5,401 nt of DNA from JBGPYM01 sp041493205 (lineage in GTDB: Bacteria; Bacteroidota; Ignavibacteria; UBA10030; UBA6906): positions 1-5,401 of the forward strand of contig JBGPYM010000218.1 in the NCBI GenBank assembly GCA_041493205.1. Reading direction: 5' to 3'. Below, piece by piece: positions 1 to 5,401 of this stretch (positions are counted from its first letter, which is position 1; every line of letters starts with the position of its first letter). Both the position numbers and the translations under genes were made by a program. Under the pieces are notes generated by a model. It did no database searches. It had not been told where the DNA came from and saw only the letters and a program-made list of their open reading frames with translations.

Positions 1-649
1 GAAGCAATGCATTGACCGCCGCCAGCTGCCTGTCCGTCCACTGGAAACGCGAAGGTCCTATGAATTCATTTGCGACGAGGATGCCCCCGGGTTTGAGTAC
101 ATCTTTCATCCGGAGGAGCAGCGTCTCAAGAGGCGAGAAGTGATGGAGCGAATGCTCGAAGAGGACGAGGTCATACGACATGCGCGGGAGGTCCAGTGTA
201 AAGATATCCGCAGCGCGATACCGGATGATTGCGGCTTCCGGCGTGTCGGCCACCGACCGGACAGCCGCATGGATCCTCTGCTCGGAAAGATCGTAGGCGT
301 CGATTGACTTGAATATGCCTGTTTTTGCCCACCGAATCTCCCTGCCGCCGGTCCCGCACCCCAGGGAGAGGGCATGGAGGCCGTCGCGCCCGGCGGCATA
401 TTTTTCAGCGACGTACTTTTCATGGCGTACATGTTCGTCGCCGGAAACCATCCTGTTGCAGCGCATCTGCACCGCCGGGATATCCCACCAGTGCGTCGGA
501 GGGGATTCGGTATGAGCCCAACTGGAGGCGATTCTGGCCTTTCCGGACAGATGAAGCCTGGCGAGTATCTTCCTGCGCAACGTCGTCTCCCGCTTCATCC
601 TCCGAAGCAGGGAGAACGGCTCAGCAATGTCGATCCAGTTGTTGAACAC
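1..649 (-). CDS. Class I SAM-dependent methyltransferase (partial, C-terminus beyond left edge)
   Basis: The reading frame is open from a GTG at 649-647 to the window edge, giving 216 residues of the N-terminal and catalytic part. Seen in the translation: motif I SLGCGTG (residues 95-101, the SAM-binding glycine loop); an acidic residue after strand beta-2 in DAYDLSE (D117/D120, ribose contact); AADIF (D148, adenine-side contact); YDLVLFEHSLHHF (from Y159); and LKPGG (185-189), followed by NEFIGPSRFQWT. Together these define a Rossmann-fold class I methyltransferase of the Methyltransf_11/25 type. The N-terminal extension carries HWWDIPAV and NRMVSGDE, a pattern I associate with methyltransferases encoded near glycosyltransferase and polysaccharide genes. 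A sugar or natural-product O- or N-methylation role is therefore an inference; the substrate is unknown. An in-frame TGA at 679-677 bounds the start. GTG 649 is the first usable start, with no clear ribosome binding site, and an internal ATG at 598-596 is the alternative. It is divergent from gltB. Class assignment is firm; function and start are not. Confidence 0.85.
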   Translation of the reverse strand, partial: MFNNWIDIAEPFSLLRRMKRETTLRRKILARLHLSGKARIASSWAHTESPPTHWWDIPAVQMRCNRMVSGDEHVRHEKYVAEKYAAGRDGLHALSLGCGTGGREIRWAKTGIFKSIDAYDLSEQRIHAAVRSVADTPEAAIIRYRAADIFTLDLPRMSYDLVLFEHSLHHFSPLETLLLRMKDVLKPGGILVANEFIGPSRFQWTDRQLAAVNALL

Positions 650-668
650 AAGGGCAGTTTCCCGGATG

Positions 669-681
669 GTTGAGGGTCAAC
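669..681. promoter_or_regulatory. Short perfect inverted repeat, possible operator
   Basis: GTTGA-GGG-TCAAC is a perfect 5-bp inverted repeat with a 3-bp spacer. It lies 20-32 bp upstream of the methyltransferase start and overlaps the -10 element of the best promoter-like match for that gene. That position would suit a repressor site. Arms of only 5 bp arise easily by chance, no family-specific operator is recognised, and no regulator gene is visible, so this is a weak candidate only. Confidence 0.2.
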
Positions 682-707
682 GTACTAAAAATGGAGGAGA
701 GGTTCAA
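679..707 (-). promoter_or_regulatory. Weak sigma-70-like promoter candidate for the methyltransferase
   Basis: On the minus strand TTGAAC (707-702) is followed after 17 bp by TACGTT (684-679), which would start transcription near 672, about 23 nt before the GTG at 649. The -35 element is good (TTGA core) and the spacing ideal, but the -10 matches the TATAAT consensus at only three positions. If the organism uses a non-canonical housekeeping promoter, as Bacteroidota do, this match would be meaningless. Confidence 0.25.
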
Positions 708-754
708 AAGCTCCGGGTTGATTCTGCGTTCATTCCACCCCTTGCGTTCGGCTC

Positions 755-760
755 CATAAT
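755..760 (+). promoter_or_regulatory. Possible -10 element for gltB
   Basis: CATAAT matches the -10 consensus at five of six positions and lies 58 bp before the gltB ATG at 818. No convincing -35 hexamer sits 16-18 bp upstream (TTCATT at 729-734 is 20 bp away). The sequence continuing rightward, TAATTTG at 757-763, is one base short of the Bacteroidota TAnnTTTG element. If this is the -10, transcription would begin near 767, inside or after the alternative TTG start at 761, and only the ATG at 818 could be used. The evidence is weak. Confidence 0.25.
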
Positions 761-817
761 TTGTTATCGATAAGGGATGTCCTGATTCTTCACCTGACAC
801 CCTTAACCCGTTCTCAG

Positions 818-3800
818 ATGCTACCATCCCCCTTTGACCGCACAGAACGATCGAGCTGCGGCGTGGGCTTCGTGGCCGGCCGGCTGGACGCGCCGAGCCA
901 CGCGATCCTCCAGGAGGCGCTGAGCGCCCTCAGGTGCGTCGAACACCGGGGGGCATGCGCCGCCGACCGCATTTCGGGCGACGGGTCGGGCGTCATGGCG
1001 GACATCCCGTTCGAGTTGCTGGGGTACCGGCGCGGGGAGGTGGCGGTCGCGACCCTGTTCATGCCGCGCGACATCGACCGGATGAAGCGCTCGGTGGCGG
1101 TCTTTGAATCGGCGCTCGGGTTCCTCGACCTGGAAGTCATCGCCTACCGCGAAATACCCGTCGACCCGACGGTCCTGGGCGAAGAAGCGTTCCGGTCCAT
1201 GCCGGCAATGAAACACGCGATCATCCGCCGCCCCGGGCATTGCCGCACCGACGCCTCCTTCGACCGGTTGCTCTATACCGCGAAACAGATGGTGCGGAGG
1301 AAACACACAGAAGGAGGGATCAGCAGAGAGTTTTTCTTCACGTCCCTCTCCGCGACAACCATCGTCTATAAGGCCCTGACGCGCGCCGGAGCGCTCGATC
1401 AATTCTACCTCGACCTCCGGAACCCGGCCTTCACATCCCGGTTCGCACTCTTCCACCGCCGCTTCAGCACGAACACCAGTTCCACATGGGACAAAGCGCA
1501 GCCCTTCCGGCTGATCGCTCACAATGGCGAGATCAACACGATTGCGGGCAACCGCTCCCGCGCCTTTTCCCGGGAAAAGTCCCTCGGGCTTCGCGAAGAT
1601 CAACTGTTGACCCACAGCGGCATCAGCGACTCGGGGAGTCTCAACGAGATGGTGGAAGCGCTCATGTACCGGAGCAGCATTCCACAGATCGAAGACATCC
1701 TTGCCATCATGATGCCGCCGGCACACGGCCAAAACGATTTTTACAAGTTCTGGAGCCGTGCCATGGAGCCGTGGGACGGACCGGCCATCATCATGTATTC
1801 AGACGGACGAAACGTAGGGGCCCGCCTCGACAGGAACGGGTTCCGCCCGGCCCGCTGGGCACTGACCGAAGAGACGTTTTACCTCTCTTCTGAAGCGGGG
1901 GCTTTCCGGCTCGACGAATCCCGCATCCAGCGAAAGGGAATCCTGCACGCGGGGACGGGGGTAAAGGTGGACCTGACCACGGGCCGTGTCCACTTCCGCG
2001 ATCCGAGCCTCTCCCGCGAAAACCGCGACGCGAAATTTGATCCGAGAGCGATCCCCGCGGGGACTTCACCCGTGCAAGATGCCGGCACGCCGGTAAGCAT
2101 ATTCAGGAAAAACCTCTTTACCTGCACACAGGAGGAGCTCGACCGGATTGTCTATCCGATGGCTGCACAGGGAAGGGAACCGATCGGCTCGATGGGGGAT
2201 ACCGCCCGGCCCAACGTGTTCTCATCCGAGCCGCGCCCGTTCTTCGATTACTTTTATCAGAACTTCGCACAGGTCACTAACCCGCCGCTTGATTACCTGC
2301 GCGAAAAGAACATTACCGACCTGCGGGTGTTCCTGGGAAGACGCCCGAATATCTTCTTCGCCAAGGACCTGCTTCCGCTCCATGAAGCGGTTGAGCTCCC
2401 CGGCCCCGTCCTCAGCCTTGGCCAGATGGCATGGATCACCGGGCTGACCAGGAAAAGCCCATCCCAGTCGCATATCATTCCGCGCATCTTCCCCATGGTC
2501 TTTGCGCGTTCCGAGGGAGAGGCAGGGTTCCGCACATCAGTTGAGGCACTGGCCGCTGCGGTGCACCACGCGGTGGATCAGGGGTCCAACGTGATCGTCC
2601 TGAGCGACGCGGAAGCCGATTTCGACCACCCGCCGATCCCGGGGCTTATCGCCCTCCGTGCCGTCGTGCGGGAGCTCAACGGATCAGGGCTGCGCCTGCA
2701 GACGTCGATCGTGGCCCACTCGGGAGAAGTGCGAACGCCGCACCATCTCTCCGCGCTGATTGCGTTCGGCGCCTCCGCGGTCTGCCCGTATCTCGCCCTG
2801 GAGATTGCGCGCAATGATCAGCCCGAGCTCTTCCGCGGACTGAGCCCCGACCTCCGAGAGAAGAATTACATCAACGGGCTCGAATCGGGCCTGCTGAAAA
2901 TCATGTCGAAAAGCGGCATCTCGGTGGTCCAGAGCTACATGAGCGCCAAACTCTTCACCGCCATCGGGCTCGGCAGCGAGCTGATGGAAAACTTCTTCCC
3001 CGGCAATCCGACGCCGCTCGGGGGAATCCGTTACGAGGAGCTCGCCCAGGACATCCTCTGGAAGACCGGACTCTCCCGGCTCCCCGAATACGCTGAGAAA
3101 TTGCTGACGACGTACCAGTTCCGGGAGCACACGCGCGGCGATACGGGCGAAAAGCATTACATGACCGCAGCGCGTGCGAAGATCGTCCATGCTCTCGTGA
3201 GAGCCGAAAACTCTGATGAAGCGGACCGGTTCTACGCTGCCTATCTTGAGGAAGGGAGGAAGGCGGAGCCTGTCAGCGTCCGGCACCTCTTTGACCTGGT
3301 TTCTTCGCAGGAAGCGATCGACATCAAAAACGTTCAGTCACGGGAGGAGATACTCCGGACGTTTGGCGCAGGCGCCATGTCATTTGGCGCCGTCAGTGCC
3401 GAAAGCCAGCGGGATGTCATCCTGGCAATGCGCGAGCTCGGCGGGCGAAGCAACACAGGGGAGGGAGGGGAGAATCCCTACTACTATACGGAGGGGATCA
3501 GCGCGTCCACGAAACAGGTCGCATCCGCCCGGTTCGGCGTCACCGCGGAATACCTGATTACGGGTAAGGAGCTGCAGATCAAAATTGCCCAGGGTGCCAA
3601 ACCGGGTGAGGGCGGACAACTCATGAGCGTGAAGGTGGATGCGGACATTGCCCGCGCGCGGCATTCGCTTCCGCACGTGGACCTGATCTCCCCGCCTCCG
3701 CTCCACGACGTCTACAGCATCGAAGACCTGAAGGAGCTGATCTACGAGCTGAAGCAGGTCAATCCGTCGGCACTGGTGAGCGTCAAGCTCGTTTCAGGGT

Positions 3801-5263
3801 CGGGGATTGGAACGATCGCGGTGGGCGTCGCGAAGGCGGGAGCCGACATTATCTATGTCGCTGGAGGCGACGGCGGCACGGGCGCAGCCACGCTCGGTTC
3901 TATGAAGCATGCAGGGCTGCCGTGGGAGTTCGGGTTGATGGAGGTGCACAAGACGCTCACCCAGAACCGGCTTCGCTCCACGGTACAGCTCCGGACGGAC
4001 GGCGGGCTCCTTACGGGGAAAGACGTCATCGTGGCGGCCATTCTCGGGGCCGACGGGTTCGACTTTGGTAAGCTCCTCCTCGTTGCCGAGGGGTGCATCA
4101 TGGCGCGCATCTGCGAGAAGAATACATGCCCGACCGGCATAGCGACGCATGATCCGCGGTTCAAAGCGAAATACAAGGGGAACAAGGATCTAATCAAACG
4201 GATGCTCGGCATCATCACTGATGATATCCGGCAAAAACTTCAGGTCATGGGGATGTCATCGCTTGAAGCCTTGCGGGGCCGGACGGATCTTCTGCGCGTT
4301 GCGGCGGCACATGAGGCCTTTGTCCGAGAACGTCACCTGAGCCTCGAATTCTTCCTGGGAGAGAAGCTGCCAGTAGCCCCTCCCACCCCCCGGCCCGCAG
4401 CGGAGGGAGTCGGCGAGCTCAATCTGAAGATCGTGCACGATTCACATGCCGCGCTGACGTCAGGCAAGCCCGTTGAACTCTCCTATGACATAACCACCGC
4501 CGACAGGGGCGTCCTGGCGACGCTTTCAGGTGAACTGGCCAGACGGGTGAGCGAACGCCGGAGACTCGTTGGTGCGGGGGATGCGAGCCGCCCCGACATC
4601 CGGATCACATTCACCGGGAGTGCAGGGCAGGGGTTTGGTGTCTTCTTGATGGACGGGATTTCCGTTCAGCTCCGGGGCGAAGCAAACGACTCCGTCTGCA
4701 AGTCGATGTCGGGCGGTAAGGTCGTCATCCGGCCGCATCCCGACTCATCCATCCTCCCCGGGGAGAATGCCATCATCGGGCATTGCGCGCTGTACGGGGC
4801 GACGGGTGGTACCCTTTTCGTCCATGGGCTCGCAGGAGACCGTTTCGCGGTCAGGAACAGCGGTGCAACTGCGGTTGTCGAAGGAGCCGGTCTCCATGCG
4901 TGCGAGTATATGACGCGCGGGACCGTGGTGATCCTGGGGCCGGTCTCGTTCAACCTGGGAGCGGGGATGACCGGCGGGATCGTCTTTGTCCGGAGGGAGC
5001 ACGAAGGAATGATCAATGAAGGATATCTAACGCCGCTTCCCCTGGAGCCGGAGGACGACCGGTCACTTCGCTCGCTCCTTGAAGCATACATCCGCGAGAC
5101 GGACAGCAACACCGCCGCTGAAATCCTCGCAGCGCCCGGCGGACCGGCGACGCTCTTCGTAAAATGCCTCCCGCGTGCGGCCGCGCAGGCCGCTCCTGCC
5201 GCCGCAATCCCCGCCTCTTCGGGGAAAGGGGAGGCCGTGGCGAATGAATTCCGCGTTATTTGA
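818..5263 (+). CDS. gltB: Glutamate synthase, large (alpha) subunit, NAD(P)H-dependent bacterial type
   Basis: GltB transfers the amide nitrogen of glutamine to 2-oxoglutarate, making two glutamates, in the cytoplasm; electrons normally arrive from GltD. The ATG at 818 gives 1481 residues, usual for the family; a TTG at 761 would give 1500 (numbering below counts from the TTG). Domains in order: class II glutamine amidotransferase, nucleophile C33 in SCGVGF, then HRRFSTNT (232-239), HNGEIN (254-259) and SDSGSLN (289-295); central domain with AQVTNPP (503-509) and MSKSGIS (715-721); FMN domain from about 837 with SNTGEGGE (897-904), AQGAKPGEGGQL (943-954), LISPPPLHDVYS (975-986), GGDGGTG (1035-1041) and 3Fe-4S cysteines C1112, C1118, C1123 in the canonical 6/5 spacing; GXGXG beta-helix domain about 1225-1455. 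The catalytic cysteine must become N-terminal, so a short propeptide (13 or 32 residues) is expected to be removed. No ferredoxin loop is seen. An Ala-rich tail (1472-1500) replaces the usual ending. No adjacent gltD. The frame is intact throughout. Confidence 0.97.
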   Translation: MLPSPFDRTERSSCGVGFVAGRLDAPSHAILQEALSALRCVEHRGACAADRISGDGSGVMADIPFELLGYRRGEVAVATLFMPRDIDRMKRSVAVFESALGFLDLEVIAYREIPVDPTVLGEEAFRSMPAMKHAIIRRPGHCRTDASFDRLLYTAKQMVRRKHTEGGISREFFFTSLSATTIVYKALTRAGALDQFYLDLRNPAFTSRFALFHRRFSTNTSSTWDKAQPFRLIAHNGEINTIAGNRSRAFSREKSLGLREDQLLTHSGISDSGSLNEMVEALMYRSSIPQIEDILAIMMPPAHGQNDFYKFWSRAMEPWDGPAIIMYSDGRNVGARLDRNGFRPARWALTEETFYLSSEAGAFRLDESRIQRKGILHAGTGVKVDLTTGRVHFRDPSLSRENRDAKFDPRAIPAGTSPVQDAGTPVSIFRKNLFTCTQEELDRIVYPMAAQGREPIGSMGDTARPNVFSSEPRPFFDYFYQNFAQVTNPPLDYLREKNITDLRVFLGRRPNIFFAKDLLPLHEAVELPGPVLSLGQMAWITGLTRKSPSQSHIIPRIFPMVFARSEGEAGFRTSVEALAAAVHHAVDQGSNVIVLSDAEADFDHPPIPGLIALRAVVRELNGSGLRLQTSIVAHSGEVRTPHHLSALIAFGASAVCPYLALEIARNDQPELFRGLSPDLREKNYINGLESGLLKIMSKSGISVVQSYMSAKLFTAIGLGSELMENFFPGNPTPLGGIRYEELAQDILWKTGLSRLPEYAEKLLTTYQFREHTRGDTGEKHYMTAARAKIVHALVRAENSDEADRFYAAYLEEGRKAEPVSVRHLFDLVSSQEAIDIKNVQSREEILRTFGAGAMSFGAVSAESQRDVILAMRELGGRSNTGEGGENPYYYTEGISASTKQVASARFGVTAEYLITGKELQIKIAQGAKPGEGGQLMSVKVDADIARARHSLPHVDLISPPPLHDVYSIEDLKELIYELKQVNPSALVSVKLVSGSGIGTIAVGVAKAGADIIYVAGGDGGTGAATLGSMKHAGLPWEFGLMEVHKTLTQNRLRSTVQLRTDGGLLTGKDVIVAAILGADGFDFGKLLLVAEGCIMARICEKNTCPTGIATHDPRFKAKYKGNKDLIKRMLGIITDDIRQKLQVMGMSSLEALRGRTDLLRVAAAHEAFVRERHLSLEFFLGEKLPVAPPTPRPAAEGVGELNLKIVHDSHAALTSGKPVELSYDITTADRGVLATLSGELARRVSERRRLVGAGDASRPDIRITFTGSAGQGFGVFLMDGISVQLRGEANDSVCKSMSGGKVVIRPHPDSSILPGENAIIGHCALYGATGGTLFVHGLAGDRFAVRNSGATAVVEGAGLHACEYMTRGTVVILGPVSFNLGAGMTGGIVFVRREHEGMINEGYLTPLPLEPEDDRSLRSLLEAYIRETDSNTAAEILAAPGGPATLFVKCLPRAAAQAAPAAAIPASSGKGEAVANEFRVI
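857..859 (+). other. Catalytic N-terminal cysteine codon and propeptide cleavage point of GltB
   Basis: The TGC codon at 857-859 encodes the cysteine of SCGVGF. In GltB proteins and other class II amidotransferases this residue becomes Cys1 after propeptide removal, and its free amino group and thiol hydrolyse glutamine. From the ATG at 818 the propeptide would be 13 residues (MLPSPFDRTERSS); from the TTG at 761 it would be 32. Both fit the range known for the family. The residue identity is secure; the processing is inferred from the family. Confidence 0.9.
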
Positions 5264-5401
5264 TCTTCTTCGCATCCGTTGCCCTTCCGCCCTGACAAAC
5301 GTAAGTCGAGCATCGTTCACTTTTGAAAAGGAACGCCGTCTCCGTATTGAACACCAGTCCGAAGAGGAACATGAGCGTGTAAGCGAGGATGTGCGTATGG
5401 C
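5256..5401 (-). CDS. Probable integral membrane protein, C-terminal 47 residues (partial, N-terminus beyond right edge)
   Basis: On the minus strand a frame is open from the window edge (first full codon 5399-5397) to a TAA at 5258-5256. The visible 47 residues begin HTHILAYTLMFLFGLVF, a hydrophobic stretch long enough for one transmembrane helix, and continue through TETAFLFKSER to a polar, lysine-rich end (DAKKIK). Third codon positions are about two-thirds G or C, as expected for coding sequence here, and the competing minus-strand frame reads as serine/arginine-rich filler. Two cysteines (CSTYVC) lie in the tail. I do not recognise the family and assign no function. The gene converges on gltB and its stop overlaps the last 8 bp of gltB, which leaves no room for a terminator between them. 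The full gene needs sequence to the right. Confidence 0.5.
   Translation of the reverse strand, partial: HTHILAYTLMFLFGLVFNTETAFLFKSERCSTYVCQGGRATDAKKIK

Larger units (their letters stand above)
650..817. other. Divergent intergenic region between methyltransferase and gltB
   Basis: About 168 bp separate the methyltransferase GTG (649) from the gltB ATG (818), or 111 bp if gltB starts at the TTG at 761. Composition is visibly less GC-rich than the flanking genes. It must hold the promoters of both divergent genes unless they are read from outside the window. An in-frame TGA at 719-721 bounds the gltB frame on its upstream side. Weak promoter-like elements and a small inverted repeat are listed separately. 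A purine-rich stretch at 692-702 (GGAGGAGAGG) looks like a strong ribosome binding site but has no start codon of a recognisable gene at suitable spacing. I see no riboswitch-like structure or rho-independent terminator here. Confidence 0.8.

Noticed and set aside
106..432. 108-codon minus-strand frame with an ATG start in the left region
   Set aside because: It is a shifted reading of the methyltransferase gene. Only the frame starting at GTG 649 gives the SAM-binding motifs in order.
325..645. Plus-strand frames (309-515, 325-645, 374-673) opposite the methyltransferase
   Set aside because: They are antisense to a frame with clear methyltransferase motifs, have Arg/Pro/Ser/His-heavy compositions, and show no domain signal.
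691..759. 22-codon plus-strand ORF (MEERFKSSGLILRSFHPLRS plus two residues), stopping one base before the TTG at 761, considered as a leader peptide for gltB
   Set aside because: It has no ribosome binding site upstream (the GGAGGAG lies inside it), no run of regulatory codons such as Glu or Gln, and no attenuator-like hairpins after it. A 22-codon frame is expected by chance.
764..773. Perfect palindrome TTATCGATAA
   Set aside because: Ten-base palindromes are common by chance. It is mentioned only as part of the intergenic finding and not called as a separate site.
821..1732. 303-codon open frame on the minus strand inside the gltB amidotransferase region
   Set aside because: It lies wholly antisense to strongly conserved GltB sequence, its translation is Arg/His/Pro/Ala-rich with no recognisable motif, and GC-rich genes routinely produce such frames.
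4094..4129. Possible loss of the Fe-S cluster cysteines because the surrounding sequence (ICEKNTCPTG) differs from the better-known QCHLNTCPVG
   Set aside because: All three cysteines are present with the canonical spacing (C1112, C1118, C1123), so the 3Fe-4S site is intact.
4666..5313. 215-codon minus-strand frame covering the gltB 3' end
   Set aside because: It is antisense to the conserved GXGXG domain, its composition is Ser/Arg/Pro-rich, and at the right end a different minus-strand frame reads as a plausible membrane protein.

Overview
The window reads as an ordinary bacterial chromosome segment: GC-rich (about 60% by eye), densely coding, and centred on one large intact housekeeping gene. 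I see no tRNA, rRNA, CRISPR array, insertion sequence, integron or phage signature. The lineage cannot be fixed from this sequence. None of the starts has a convincing Shine-Dalgarno sequence, and the glutamate synthase wording (for example ICEKNTCPTGIATHD around the Fe-S cysteines) reminds me of the Bacteroidota/Chlorobiota/Ignavibacteria side of bacteria. That is a recollection-based inference with low confidence.

Layout. Positions 1-649 on the minus strand hold the N-terminal 216 residues of a class I SAM-dependent methyltransferase that runs off the left edge. Positions 650-817 are a short divergent intergenic region with weak promoter-like signals and a small inverted repeat. Positions 818-5263 on the plus strand (or from a TTG at 761) encode the complete large (alpha) subunit of glutamate synthase, gltB, with all four expected domains, the N-terminal catalytic cysteine and the three Fe-S cysteines. 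Positions 5256-5401 on the minus strand hold the last 47 codons of a probable membrane protein that runs off the right edge. It converges on gltB and overlaps its 3' end by 8 bp.

How the genes relate. gltB makes glutamate from glutamine and 2-oxoglutarate and normally works with the NAD(P)H-oxidising beta subunit GltD. Here gltB stands alone: its downstream neighbour is convergent and its upstream neighbour is divergent, so it is not in a gltBD operon, at least locally. The methyltransferase resembles those often found among surface-glycan genes and shows no functional link to glutamate synthesis. I did not find an undescribed biological system. The points most worth a second look are the stand-alone gltB without a ferredoxin loop, the undecided gltB start and propeptide, and the compact divergent and convergent junctions.
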